The notes below the pieces were generated by a model, which saw only the letters and a list, made by a program, of their open reading frames with translations, did not search any database and had not been told where the DNA came from. DNA of 64,000 nt, taken from NCBI RefSeq assembly GCF_007830295.1, contig NZ_VLKC01000002.1:4165185-4229184 (forward strand), read 5' to 3'. The position numbers were made by a program, and so were the translations under genes. Shown here one piece after another: positions 8,728 to 17,419 of this stretch (position 1 is the first letter of the stretch; each line of letters opens with the position of its first letter). Source of the DNA: Sporomusa sp. KB1. GTDB taxonomy: Bacteria; Bacillota; Negativicutes; Sporomusales; Sporomusaceae.

Positions 8728-8979
8728 CTATACAATAGCAACATCTTCTATGTCCTCTCTAGAAGCTGCAATTTTCTGCCGGCCTTTTTCGTCAATAGGA
8801 GGATACACTTCCTCAAAATCATTCATGATGTTCTTCCATAGGCGTTCATTTGCCTGGCTATCATTTTCTTTGAGAGGTTGATTATGAATGGCGCTATTTA
8901 TATTGTCCAAACCAGTTGTGAAGGATGCATCTTGAGTTGAAGGAGCATTATCCTGGTTATTTGTGTTAGTATTTTTCAT
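8728..8979 (-). CDS. Small hydrophilic hypothetical protein
   Basis: 83 aa, Asn-, Gln- and Asp-rich, with no signal peptide, membrane segment or Cys. On the minus strand a good site (TAGGAGG) precedes the ATG by 6 nt, so it is probably a real gene. The N-terminal third looks disordered and the middle contains NERLWKNIMNDFEEVYPP. I do not recognise the family. It diverges from the aldehyde:ferredoxin oxidoreductase gene, with about 270 bp between, which holds promoters for both. A role in sporulation or stress is possible from composition only. Confidence 0.6.
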   Translation of the reverse strand: MKNTNTNNQDNAPSTQDASFTTGLDNINSAIHNQPLKENDSQANERLWKNIMNDFEEVYPPIDEKGRQKIAASREDIEDVAIV

Positions 8980-9250
8980 ATTGTGCCTCCTATCTTAGAT
9001 TATTAGCTCTTTCTATATACTGCCCATAATTCATTGCTGCATACATTCATTTTCCTCCCAAACTTTATATTTATATGCTTTAAGATAATTAAAAAATCAT
9101 GAGAAAAGCACTAACAAAGTTAATATTTACTTCCGATTTATTATCATTCTACAGGGAGATAATAAACGTTAAGGTGTGGTGAGCAATTATCGCGTCCGGC
9201 AATGCGCCTCTTTTTTTATGTTTAAAATCAAAGTATGAGGAGGGATTTTC

Positions 9251-10990
9251 ATGAACAAATTTATCCGTATAAACATGACAATCAAGGAAGTTACAATAAG
9301 TGAGGCTCCAGAAAAGTACGCAGGCCTGGCAGGGCGCGCTCTTACTTCATACTTCGTTAACGATGAAGTCAAGCCCACATGCCATGCCTTGGGGAAAAAC
9401 AACAAGCTGATCTTTGCTCCCGGCCTCCTAAGCGGCACTACTGCTGCCCAGTCCGGACGGCTCTCTGTAGGAGGTAAGAGCCCGCTGACCGGTACCATCA
9501 AGGAAAGTAACACTGGCGGAACTTTCTCCCAAAAGATGGCCAAAATGGGTATCAAAGCTCTTGTTATCGAAGGAATGCCTGCGGGAGACAAGTTCTATAT
9601 CCTGAAAATTGACATGAATGGTGTAACCATAGATGAGGCTCCGGCTGAAATACTTGGCGGCTGTGGCAACTACGAAGCAATCACAGTCTTAAACGCGAAA
9701 TATGGTGCTAAAGTTGGTATCGCGCTGGCAGGTCCGGCTGGCGAATATCGCCTGCCTACCGCTAATATTTCCTTTAAAGATCCTGAAGGCAACATTCGTA
9801 GTGCTGGCCGTGGCGGTCTGGGTGCAGTGCTGGGTTCCAAGAAGGTAAAAGCGCTTATCATTGATGATGCCGGTGCACCTGGCGTTACCCTTGCAAGACC
9901 AGAGGAATTCAGAGCGGCAGCCAAAGCGTTTGCCAAGGCGTTGACTACTCATCCGGTTACTGGTCAAGCCTTGCCGGCGTACGGCACAGACGTGTTGGTT
10001 AACATCTTAAACGAAGCTGGCGGTTTGCCTGCCAAGAACTTCACTACAGGCCGCATTGACTGGAATGACAAAATCTCCGGTGAAACCCTGAATGCCACGA
10101 TCAGTGAGCGTGGCGGCGAAGGCAAAGTGTCTCACGGCTGCCACACTGGTTGCATCATTCGTTGTTCACAGTGGTATCCGAACAAAGAAGGCAACTACAT
10201 TACGAGTGGTTTTGAGTATGAGACTATCTGGGCCCTTGGCGCTAACGCTGGTATTCAAGATCTGGATGCCATCGCTTATATCGACCGGGCAATGGACGAT
10301 GTCGGCGTAGACGCTATCGACGTTTCTGTTGCCGTAGCTACCGCTATTGAAGGTGGTTTGCTGCCTTGGGGTGATGGCAACGCTGCTCTGGCTGCTATCA
10401 AGGAAATCGCTGTTCCTACTCCACTTGGCCGAATCATTGGTGGTGGTACAGCCATTGTTGGTAAGGTTTGCGGTCTGTTCCGGACTCCTATTGTTAAGGA
10501 GCAGGCTATCCCGGCGTACGATCCACGTAACGTTAAAGGTATCGGCCTGACCTATGCTACTTCTCCAATGGGAGCTGACCACACCTCTGGTTATACTATT
10601 GCTACCAACATCCTGAAAGTTGGCGGCTATGTAGATCCACTCAAGAAGGAAGGACAAGTAGAACTCTCCCGTAACCTGCAAATCGCCACCGCTGCTGTTG
10701 ACAGCACTGGCATGTGTCTCTTCATTGCCTTCGCTATCTTGGATATTCCTGAAGGCTTCAACGCTCTGGTCGATATGATCAATGCTCGCTACGGTCTGTC
10801 ATTGACCGCAGATGACGTAACTGCCCTCGGAAAATCAATTCTTAAAGTTGAACGGGCCTTTAATGCAGCAGCTGGTTTTACTAACGCTCATGACCGTCTG
10901 CCGGAGTTCTTTGAATATGAGCCTTGCCCGCCTCATAACCTTGTTTGGGACTTTACGCCGGAAGAAATCGACGAAGTCTACAATTTCTAG
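9251..10990 (+). CDS. Tungsten-type aldehyde:ferredoxin oxidoreductase
   Basis: AOR family enzyme of 579 aa, expected to interconvert aldehydes and carboxylic acids with ferredoxin using a bis-pyranopterin tungsten cofactor. The N-terminal domain shows GLAGRALTSYF and GRLSVGGKSPLTG. The cluster ligands appear as Cys297, Cys301 and Cys305 (HGCHTGCIIRC) and Cys489 in STGMCLF, matching the 3+1 arrangement of the family. GAGGAGGG precedes the ATG. Nearby tungstate-binding, MoaD-like and IscU-like genes support a tungsten role. It is a single-gene unit followed by hairpins; the physiological aldehyde is unknown. Confidence 0.92.
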   Translation: MNKFIRINMTIKEVTISEAPEKYAGLAGRALTSYFVNDEVKPTCHALGKNNKLIFAPGLLSGTTAAQSGRLSVGGKSPLTGTIKESNTGGTFSQKMAKMGIKALVIEGMPAGDKFYILKIDMNGVTIDEAPAEILGGCGNYEAITVLNAKYGAKVGIALAGPAGEYRLPTANISFKDPEGNIRSAGRGGLGAVLGSKKVKALIIDDAGAPGVTLARPEEFRAAAKAFAKALTTHPVTGQALPAYGTDVLVNILNEAGGLPAKNFTTGRIDWNDKISGETLNATISERGGEGKVSHGCHTGCIIRCSQWYPNKEGNYITSGFEYETIWALGANAGIQDLDAIAYIDRAMDDVGVDAIDVSVAVATAIEGGLLPWGDGNAALAAIKEIAVPTPLGRIIGGGTAIVGKVCGLFRTPIVKEQAIPAYDPRNVKGIGLTYATSPMGADHTSGYTIATNILKVGGYVDPLKKEGQVELSRNLQIATAAVDSTGMCLFIAFAILDIPEGFNALVDMINARYGLSLTADDVTALGKSILKVERAFNAAAGFTNAHDRLPEFFEYEPCPPHNLVWDFTPEEIDEVYNF

Positions 10991-11101
10991 CCGATAAGAA
11001 AAGACTTGGCTTGTGTCAAGTCCTTTAGGGTGCTGGCAGAAGACGCCTGTGCCCTAAAGGGGTATAAGCGTTCAATCCAGGGAAAGCAACCATCTGGATA
11101 A

Positions 11102-11127
11102 AAAGCCGGGCTCAAGCCCGGTTTTTT
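11102..11127 (+). terminator. Intrinsic terminator after the AOR gene
   Basis: The stem CCGGGCT/AGCCCGG (11106-11112, 11115-11121) is followed by six T. Another hairpin, CCTTTAGGG/CCCTAAAGG, lies just upstream (about 11022-11060). Confidence 0.8.
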
Positions 11128-11188
11128 ATAACTATGTTTTTGCTTAGGGTCAATAGGTATGATAATATATAAGTATAATTATTAAATA

Positions 11189-11217
11189 TTGACAGTTTAT
11201 TTATGACTAAGCACAAT
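11189..11217 (+). promoter_or_regulatory. Possible promoter of the MoaD-like gene
   Basis: TTGACA at 11189-11194 and CACAAT at 11212-11217 with 17-bp spacing, 37 bp before the start codon. Confidence 0.4.
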
Positions 11218-11253
11218 TTATGATATGGTTTATATTTAGAGGAGGGGGTTTGT

Positions 11254-11490
11254 ATGATATTGGAAGTGCGTTTATATGCCACATTGAGGCGTTATGCGCC
11301 ATCAAGCCCAAATGGAGTCATAATGGTCGATATACCTGATGGCATGACTGTACTTGATTTAGTTAAAAAAATTGAAATTGATCCTACAGAGATTCACTTG
11401 ATTATGATAAATGGCATAGGGTGTGAGTTGGAGAAGCTTTTAACCAATGGTGACCGGGTTGCCTTGTTTCCACCAGTAGGCGGTGGTTGA
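11254..11490 (+). CDS. MoaD/ThiS-family sulfur carrier protein
   Basis: 78-aa ubiquitin-like protein ending in Gly-Gly (PPVGGG), the C terminus that is adenylated and thiocarboxylated in MoaD and ThiS. The motif FPPVGGG is typical of MoaD; RLYATLRRYAP is the usual first strand. GAGGAGGGGG precedes the ATG. It lies between the AOR gene and an IscU-like gene, and MoaD-like genes commonly accompany tungsten oxidoreductases, so it is likely used in pyranopterin dithiolene formation for the tungsten cofactor. It could instead serve general molybdopterin synthesis; no MoaE is visible. Confidence 0.85.
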   Translation: MILEVRLYATLRRYAPSSPNGVIMVDIPDGMTVLDLVKKIEIDPTEIHLIMINGIGCELEKLLTNGDRVALFPPVGGG

Positions 11491-11585
11491 GTTTTATAAA
11501 CCATCGAAATGTTCGCAAGGTACTTTTGCAGTGGAATCATATATAACATAAGCGTGTAAAGCTGCTGTAGCAGGAGGCGAAAAGC

Positions 11586-11963
11586 ATGTATAATGATAGA
11601 GTGCTTGATCATTTTTCAAATCCCAGAAATGTAGGAGAAATAGAAGCTGCAGACGGGATAGGCAGTGTAGGCAATCCCGTAGACGGTGACAGGATAACAA
11701 TATATATAAAAATAAAAGACAATACACTGGCTGATGTCAAATTTAAAACCTTCGGCTGCGCTGCAGCAATAGCTGCAAGCAGCATGGTCACAGTAATGAC
11801 TATTGGCAAAACACTTAAAGAAGCGCTCCAGATAAGGAATGAAGATGTGGCAGAAGCCTTAGGCGGACTGCCGCCTAATAAATTGAGGTGTTCAAATATC
11901 GCCGCTGATGCACTCCATCAGGCTATCGCCGATTATCTCAATGATGAAGAGAACAAATTATAG
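11586..11963 (+). CDS. IscU/NifU-N-type Fe-S scaffold-like protein lacking the first ligand Cys
   Basis: 125 aa, full IscU length and fold signature. MYNDRVLDHFSNPRNVG and FKTFGCAAAIAASS are canonical, and the last ligand is present in NKLRCSNIAADALHQAI. The first ligand motif, normally GNPxCGD, reads GNPVDGD, so Cys is replaced by Asp. Such a protein may bind a cluster with altered ligation or act in transfer rather than assembly. CAGGAGGCG precedes the ATG. It sits about 95 bp after the MoaD-like gene, suggesting a shared role in cofactor or Fe-S maturation. No iscS partner is adjacent. Confidence 0.85.
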   Translation: MYNDRVLDHFSNPRNVGEIEAADGIGSVGNPVDGDRITIYIKIKDNTLADVKFKTFGCAAAIAASSMVTVMTIGKTLKEALQIRNEDVAEALGGLPPNKLRCSNIAADALHQAIADYLNDEENKL

Positions 11964-11992
11964 CTCCGTGATGGATGGGAAAATGCAAAAAC

Positions 11993-12445
11993 TTACTGAT
12001 CTTCTTTTGTCTTACCATTACAGATAATTTTTTCCAAGCCGGCAGCAAAGCGCGAATCATCTGCTTGGGTTCGTTTGCTGGGTCCTTTTGTCCGTCCGCC
12101 GCTCCGGCGAAACTTAGCCTTGATTTCCCGTTCTTCTAATAAAAAGTCCATCTTTTCCGGTAAGTATTCTATACCTGTTGGGGTGAGGCAATAGGCCGAC
12201 TTGGCCAATACCATCGAAGCCAGACCCCAGTCCTGGGTAACGATGATATCGCCTGCTTCAGTTAGATTGATGACTTTTATATCGGCCTCCTGTGACGAGC
12301 TGCCCACCGTTACATGGTGATCGGACAGAATAATATGGTTAAAACTCGCTACCGTCCAAACAGGGATATTATGCCTCTTTCCTGATGCCAAACAGTACTG
12401 TAATGCCGCCTTGGGACAGGCGTCAGCGTCAATCAGTATTTTCAT
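11993..12445 (-). CDS. YaiI/YqxD family (UPF0178, DUF188) protein
   Basis: 150-aa PIN-like protein. The N-terminal KILIDADACPKAA and the later VTQDWGLASMVLAK contain the conserved acidic residues of the family; GGRTKGPSKRTQADDSRFA is the typical C-terminal motif. The function is unproven; the fold suggests a nuclease-like metal site. AAAGGAG precedes the ATG on the minus strand. It converges with the IscU-like gene. Confidence 0.88.
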   Translation of the reverse strand: MKILIDADACPKAALQYCLASGKRHNIPVWTVASFNHIILSDHHVTVGSSSQEADIKVINLTEAGDIIVTQDWGLASMVLAKSAYCLTPTGIEYLPEKMDFLLEEREIKAKFRRSGGRTKGPSKRTQADDSRFAAGLEKIICNGKTKEDQ

Positions 12446-12814
12446 AGGTCTCCTTTATATACCAAAGATTTCTATTTAATTATATCTAAAACGAATAAAG
12501 AACGAAATATTCGACAGGCGTTTCTTATGAATATTACTTCAATTCTCCACAAGAAGTTCCTGAGAGCGCACTATTGACGAAAATTGTTATGCCGATACGA
12601 TGACGGCGGCTGTTGTGTTATACTAAATAGAGAGAAGCACGACTTGCGCTGAGCCTTTGGCGGCAGCGGAAGCCGGATGATGAAAGGAGTTGATAGTATG
12701 GTTAACGCATATATTGCGGAGTCGGTATCAAACGGGGAGGTGCTTGCAAAGTAGTACTGGTCTTGCCCTCCCCATTGATCTTACATTGAATATACCTATG
12801 GGAGGACAAATAAT
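12446..12814. other. Intergenic region upstream of rsgA
   Basis: 369 bp with no long gene. A possible promoter is TTGACG (12574-12579) and TACGAT (12596-12601), spacing 16 bp. A GC-rich stretch at 12650-12680 could fold weakly. The only coding candidate is the 18-codon ORF at 12698-12754. Confidence 0.5.
12698..12754 (+). CDS. Possible 18-aa leader peptide
   Basis: ATG preceded by AAAGGAG at good spacing, followed by 18 sense codons and TAG, about 60 bp before rsgA. The peptide MVNAYIAESVSNGEVLAK has no obvious run of one regulatory amino acid. It could be a leader peptide or a chance ORF. Confidence 0.25.
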   Translation: MVNAYIAESVSNGEVLAK

Positions 12815-13894
12815 GTGAGTAAAACAGATTTATATACACTAGGACTGACCGAATTATTGGAGCAGGAATCAAGCCTTTATGCTGGGTTATATGTAGCACG
12901 GGTGTCGGTTCAACACAAACATCTGTATAAAGTTATTACTGAAAATGGTGAAATTACGGCTGAGATTTCAGGAAAGCTTGCCTTTTCTGTGCAGGATAAA
13001 AGCGGCTATCCTACGGTGGGAGACTGGGTTATGGTAGACCGTACTCAAAGCAATGTCGGTCATGCCATTATTAACGCGGTTTTGCAGCGTAGAAGCATGC
13101 TTGAGCGCAAAGCAGCCGGAAATGCGCAGGAATGCCAGCTCATAGCGGCCAACATTGACACAATTTTCATTTGCATGTCATTAAACAATAATTTTAATCT
13201 GCGGCGGATGGAACGCTATCTGGCTATCGCCTGGGATAGTATGGCTATCCCGGTGATTATACTCACTAAAGCAGATCTTTGTCCAAACTTAGCTGACAAA
13301 CTATCTGAATTGCATCCGGTTGCCCCGGGCGTCGATATACTTGTAACATCCAACAGGAGTCAGGAAGGCTATCGAGAGCTTATGAAATACATTGATTTTG
13401 GTAAGACTGTGGCGTTCATTGGCTCGTCAGGTGTCGGCAAATCTACGTTAATTAACTGCCTGGCAGGGACAGAAGTATTTGTCACCAAAGAAATTGATCA
13501 ATATGATAAAGGACGCCATACAACCACACACCGGCAGTTAATCGTGCTTCCAACTGGCGGCATAGTGATCGATACTCCTGGTATGCGTGAACTGCAGCTC
13601 GAAACTGCGGATTTGTCTAAAGCCTTTGCCGATATTGACCAGTTGGCGCAAAACTGCCGGTTTGATGACTGCAGCCATCAAACTGAACCTGGTTGTGCCG
13701 TAAAAGCTGCTATCGAAACCGGTACTCTGTTGCTGGAACGTCTCACAAGTTACCAAAAACTCCAGGCTGAGTTGAATTATCAGGGGATGAATTCGCGCCA
13801 GCTTGAACAAGCCAAAATTAAACGAATGTTTGGGAGTTTCGGCGGAATGAAAGAGGTACAGCGGTCACTGAAGGAGAAGAATAAGCGCAAATAG
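12815..13894 (+). CDS. rsgA: Ribosome small subunit-dependent GTPase RsgA
   Basis: 359-aa circularly permuted GTPase that assists late 30S maturation. An N-terminal OB fold is followed by the G domain in permuted order: TKADL (G4), then the P loop GSSGVGKSTLIN, GRHTTTHRQL (G2) and DTPGM (G3). The C-terminal zinc motif is C-x4-C-x-H-x6-C (NCRFDDCSHQTEPGC). The start is GTG at 12815, with GGGAGGAC upstream; an ATG two bases earlier runs straight into a stop. It is probably monocistronic or read with the carbonic anhydrase gene. Confidence 0.93.
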   Translation: MSKTDLYTLGLTELLEQESSLYAGLYVARVSVQHKHLYKVITENGEITAEISGKLAFSVQDKSGYPTVGDWVMVDRTQSNVGHAIINAVLQRRSMLERKAAGNAQECQLIAANIDTIFICMSLNNNFNLRRMERYLAIAWDSMAIPVIILTKADLCPNLADKLSELHPVAPGVDILVTSNRSQEGYRELMKYIDFGKTVAFIGSSGVGKSTLINCLAGTEVFVTKEIDQYDKGRHTTTHRQLIVLPTGGIVIDTPGMRELQLETADLSKAFADIDQLAQNCRFDDCSHQTEPGCAVKAAIETGTLLLERLTSYQKLQAELNYQGMNSRQLEQAKIKRMFGSFGGMKEVQRSLKEKNKRK

Positions 13895-13954
13895 TTATTC
13901 TCCAGAAGCGTAGATAGTGTGACCTAGTAGAAATAGTATGATAGGAGATTTGTT

Positions 13955-14524
13955 GTGAATATTTTAGAACAAGTACTGGCAGCTAATGGTCAGTTTATGG
14001 AACGTTTTGTTGAGGGTGTTCACTATTGTCCTGAGAACAGCAAATTGCCTAATCGGCATTTAGCTATTTTTACGTGTATGGATACAAGATTGGTAGATTT
14101 TTTAGAACCGGCAATGGGTATCAAACGCGGTGAAGCCAAAGTAATAAAAAATGCAGGTAATTCGGTGACTGGTCCATTTGAATCTACGATTCGCAGTTTA
14201 ATTGTTAGTATCTACGAATTAGGTGTAAAAGAGGTAATGGTGATTGGTCATCTTGACTGTGGTTTAGCTCATACAACAGCTGAAAGTCTTATTCAAAAAA
14301 TGTTAATACGCAAAATTTCACCAGATGCTATCAAAATGATAGAAGCAGAGTTGCGGGATTGGATAGATCACTTTCATCACCCCATAGATAATATCGAGGA
14401 AGTAGTTATAAAAATTCGCAATAATCCACTTATCCCAAAGGATGTGCCTATTCATGGTTTAATTTTTAATCCGCATACAGGACAACTTGAGGTTGTAGTG
14501 GACGGCTATCAGGCTTGTATATAA
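13955..14524 (+). CDS. Beta-class carbonic anhydrase
   Basis: 189-aa cytosolic enzyme interconverting CO2 and bicarbonate. The zinc ligands are visible in FTCMDTR and IGHLDCG, with the Asp-Arg dyad (MDTR) intact. KNAGNSVT is the usual substrate-pocket loop. The start is GTG with AGGAG upstream. It follows rsgA by 60 bp. In an anaerobe with a likely Wood-Ljungdahl pathway it would help CO2/bicarbonate supply; that is inference. It ends before a strong terminator. Confidence 0.9.
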   Translation: MNILEQVLAANGQFMERFVEGVHYCPENSKLPNRHLAIFTCMDTRLVDFLEPAMGIKRGEAKVIKNAGNSVTGPFESTIRSLIVSIYELGVKEVMVIGHLDCGLAHTTAESLIQKMLIRKISPDAIKMIEAELRDWIDHFHHPIDNIEEVVIKIRNNPLIPKDVPIHGLIFNPHTGQLEVVVDGYQACI

Positions 14525-14586
14525 TAAGCAAGCAGCTTTCCGTAATGGTCTATTCACGAGCAGAAATTAGCCATGTTATAGAGAGA

Positions 14587-14629
14587 AAATACTCATAATT
14601 TGCCTTGCGGTAGTTATGGGTATTTTTTT
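14587..14629 (+). terminator. Intrinsic terminator
   Basis: 12-bp arms (14587-14598, 14614-14625, one G-T pair) followed by a T run. Confidence 0.8.
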
Positions 14630-14810
14630 ACTAACCTTTGCATCAGGCGTTTTATTGCTGAAGAGAGAATCGAAAATAATATAAAGTTTGTCTCAAAGAA
14701 ATAAATATCGCATTAGACAGATAAATGTAATTCGTTGGAGAATATTTCATTGATGAGGCAGGATTTTAATCGCTAGTAACGAATAATATTGGAGAATAAC
14801 AGAATATTCA

Positions 14811-14905
14811 TTAACTCCGAATCTGGTAGTCTAATGGAAACTACGACAACCAGGTCGTTGGGTTTACCGGGAAACCAGTAAGCCTCCCGTTGCGGAAAGG
14901 AGTCA
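14811..14905 (+). ncRNA. Candidate Moco-type riboswitch
   Basis: Closing stem ACTCC (14814-14818) with GGAGT (14898-14902). Inside lie a GTAGT/ACTAC hairpin (14826-14843), a GGTTT/AAACC hairpin with ACCGGG loop (14861-14876), then AAGCCTCCCG, GCGGAAAGGAG. The succession GGGAAAC, AAGCCTCC, GAAA, GGAG matches my memory of the Moco RNA core, as in the E. coli moaA leader. A terminator follows at 14917, as in transcription-controlling riboswitches. The gene downstream activates a molybdenum-enzyme operon, which fits. There is no covariance support, so the class is tentative. Confidence 0.5.
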
Positions 14906-14916
14906 GTGCTATATTG

Positions 14917-14957
14917 AGACGGGGCGCTCATCCTTTTTTGCGTGCTCTGTCTTTTTA
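14917..14957 (+). terminator. Riboswitch-linked terminator
   Basis: The stem 14917-14927 with 14940-14952 (some G-T pairs, small bulge) is followed by TTTTTATTTT. It lies immediately after the candidate riboswitch and 140 bp before the sigma-54 activator gene. Confidence 0.55.
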
Positions 14958-15097
14958 TTTTCCCCATAAGCATAACTTTCTCAAAACCAAAATGAGGACA
15001 ACAGCGGCTGCCACTTAGCAAAAGAATCGGCACAAGCCGTGTTTTCTTTGTTTGCAGGACCTGATGTTACGTTAAAAATTAGACAGGAGGGTGACTT

Positions 15098-17137
15098 ATG
15101 GCTGTGTATGCCGAAAACACTATTGATAGTACCTGGGACGGATGGCTAAATTTTACAGCCACGCTAAAAAGTGCTGACAAGAATTATAATTATTCTATCA
15201 GACCAGAAATTTGGGATTCATGGATAAGGTGCCGCCAAGCCAAGGTTAATCCCAATGATGATAGCATTCATCGCCAATTGGAAATTGCCAGTCTTCAGGT
15301 TATGTTGCGAAAAAACCGGGATCTTATTACTATTGCCAAACCCTTTATGGAAAACTTATACCAGATTGTCGCAGGCTCTGGTTTTGTTGTGGCACTAACC
15401 GATATACGCGGTTATATTATGGAAATTTTTGGTGATAAAGATACTTTGACAAACCCAATGACGGCGAGCTTTTTTCAAGGCGCAAATTGGAGTGAAACCG
15501 AGGCTGGTACTAACGCCATTGGTACAGCGTTGATCACAGGGCAATCAATTCAGGTTTCAGGTTCTGAACATTATTGCCGCAAACACCACTGTCTGACCTG
15601 CTCGGCAGCCCCGATTATTGACGATAAGGGGACAGTTCTGGGAATTCTCGACGTTTCAGGCAAATCAGAGGCTGCTCATTTGCATACACTGGGGATGGTG
15701 ATGGCGGCAGCGGAAGCAATCATGGCTCAGCTAGGTATTAGAAAAAAAAATAAAGAACTAAGTGTAATTAATAATCGGTTGACGAATATTTTTAATACTA
15801 TGTCTGATGGCGTAATTATGGTTGACAATAATGGTGTAATTAGTGAACTGAACCCTGTTGCCAAAAATATACTTGGTATTGGTATAAATGACACTGAGGA
15901 TACACGTGGAGTTCAGGTGGAGAGTATCTTAGGAGCAAAAAATTCCTTTGTTAGAAGAATGATAATGTGCAAAGAATCCTGCGCAGACACTGAAATCATG
16001 CTCGACATCAACGGCGAGATCAGTCATTTTTGGGCATCAGGGGAGCCTGTTACCGATGAACAGGGAGTAGTGACAGGTGGTGTTATTATTCTACGGCCCA
16101 TTAAGCAAATTCAAAATTTGGTGAACCGGTTTAGCGGAAACTATGGGACTTTGCAGTTTAGCGATATTATTGGCGAAAGTAAAGCTATTCTGGAAGCTAT
16201 CCGGATAGCTTCTCTTGCCGCAAACTCGCTGTCCAGCGTATTACTTCAAGGCGAAAGCGGTACAGGAAAAGAAATATTTGCCCAGGCTATTCACAATCGA
16301 AGTGAACGTAACGCCGGACCTTTCATAGCGGTAAACTGCGGGGCTATACCCAGGGAGCTTATTGGCAGTGAACTATTTGGCTACGCGGAGGGTGCCTTTA
16401 CGGGGGCTAAACGTGGGGGTAAACCAGGCAAATTCGAGCTCGCCTGCGGCGGAACGCTGTTTTTGGATGAAATCGGCGATATGCCGTTAGAGCAGCAAGT
16501 AGCGCTGCTGCGTGTATTGCAGGAGAGAAAAGTAAATCGAATTGGCTGTGATAAGGTAATTCCGGTTGATGTCAGAGTGATTTGTGCTACCAATAAAAGC
16601 TTATTGAAAGAAGTAGAAAAGGGGACCTTTCGCAAAGATCTATATTATCGGTTAGATGTTATATCGATCACAATACCGCCGCTGCGGGAACGTTCTGATG
16701 ATATCATAGCATTGTTTAACTATTTTTTAGAAAAGCAGGATAAGCATGACCGGAACTTTTTGGTTAGTCCGGAGGTTATTGACCGAATTGTACGATACGA
16801 CTGGCCGGGAAATGTGCGTGAACTTCAGAATGTGGTGGAGCGGATTGTTAGTCTGACAGAAGGACAAGTTGTAAATCTTAGGAATTTACCGCAAGAAATA
16901 TGTAATTGGCAACCGGTAAATACCGATAACGAAAATGTGGCTTCTTCAAATCATCATCCCGCAGAATCTTTTTGCGGGAGAGAAGGGCGCCGCTTCATGC
17001 TTGAAGAGCATGAACGACAGGAAATTCTGGATCTGCTTGTCAGCTATAGAGGAAATGTTAGTCTGACAGCGCGCAGCATGGGGGTTTCACGAAATACCCT
17101 GTACCGAAAAATGAAACAGTATGAAATATACAAATAG
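15098..17137 (+). CDS. Sigma-54-dependent activator, AcoR-like (GAF-PAS-AAA+-Fis)
   Basis: 679-aa enhancer-binding protein. Order: N-terminal AcoR-type GAF sensor region (about 60-210, including NWSETEAGTNAIGTAL), PAS domain (about 225-340), AAA+ domain with Walker A GESGTGKE near 385, the sigma-54 contact loop GAFTGA near 431 and Walker B TLFLDEIGDM, then a C-terminal Fis-type helix-turn-helix (GNVSLTARSMGVSRNTLYRK). AGGAGGG precedes the ATG. A -24/-12 promoter lies downstream at 17420, so this protein most likely activates the molybdenum-hydroxylase operon; aldehydes or related small molecules may be the signal. Its own expression may depend on the riboswitch-like leader. Confidence 0.93.
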   Translation: MAVYAENTIDSTWDGWLNFTATLKSADKNYNYSIRPEIWDSWIRCRQAKVNPNDDSIHRQLEIASLQVMLRKNRDLITIAKPFMENLYQIVAGSGFVVALTDIRGYIMEIFGDKDTLTNPMTASFFQGANWSETEAGTNAIGTALITGQSIQVSGSEHYCRKHHCLTCSAAPIIDDKGTVLGILDVSGKSEAAHLHTLGMVMAAAEAIMAQLGIRKKNKELSVINNRLTNIFNTMSDGVIMVDNNGVISELNPVAKNILGIGINDTEDTRGVQVESILGAKNSFVRRMIMCKESCADTEIMLDINGEISHFWASGEPVTDEQGVVTGGVIILRPIKQIQNLVNRFSGNYGTLQFSDIIGESKAILEAIRIASLAANSLSSVLLQGESGTGKEIFAQAIHNRSERNAGPFIAVNCGAIPRELIGSELFGYAEGAFTGAKRGGKPGKFELACGGTLFLDEIGDMPLEQQVALLRVLQERKVNRIGCDKVIPVDVRVICATNKSLLKEVEKGTFRKDLYYRLDVISITIPPLRERSDDIIALFNYFLEKQDKHDRNFLVSPEVIDRIVRYDWPGNVRELQNVVERIVSLTEGQVVNLRNLPQEICNWQPVNTDNENVASSNHHPAESFCGREGRRFMLEEHERQEILDLLVSYRGNVSLTARSMGVSRNTLYRKMKQYEIYK

Positions 17138-17172
17138 TGCATAAGTGTCACATTCATGGTACACTTATGCAC
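17137..17172. promoter_or_regulatory. 12-bp inverted repeat, candidate upstream activator site
   Basis: Arms GTGCATAAGTGT (17137-17148) and ACACTTATGCAC (17161-17172) are perfect, with a 12-nt spacer. No T run follows, so it is not an ordinary terminator. It lies about 260 bp upstream of the -24/-12 promoter, within enhancer range for the preceding activator. It could instead end the regulator transcript. Confidence 0.4.
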
Positions 17173-17419
17173 ATATTTAGGTACACATAACAGACTGTGA
17201 GAGAAGCATGGTTGACTTTTTGTCTAGTAAAAGTTGTATTTATTATTCCACAAAGAAAAAAATAATGGTAATTAAAGTAAATTATCTTGTCTAAAATTCG
17301 GCTTATAGCCATAAATAAGGGATAATGTATTCTGAATAGAAGAAAATGTCCGTATATAGTGGATGTGTAGGATAGGGGGTAAACGGCACTAGTTGTACTT
17401 TTTGGAAAATAGTCAAAAG

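Noticed and set aside
14773..15033. 86-codon minus-strand ORF
   Set aside because: It overlaps the riboswitch-like fold and terminator on the plus strand and has no convincing ribosome site or domain.
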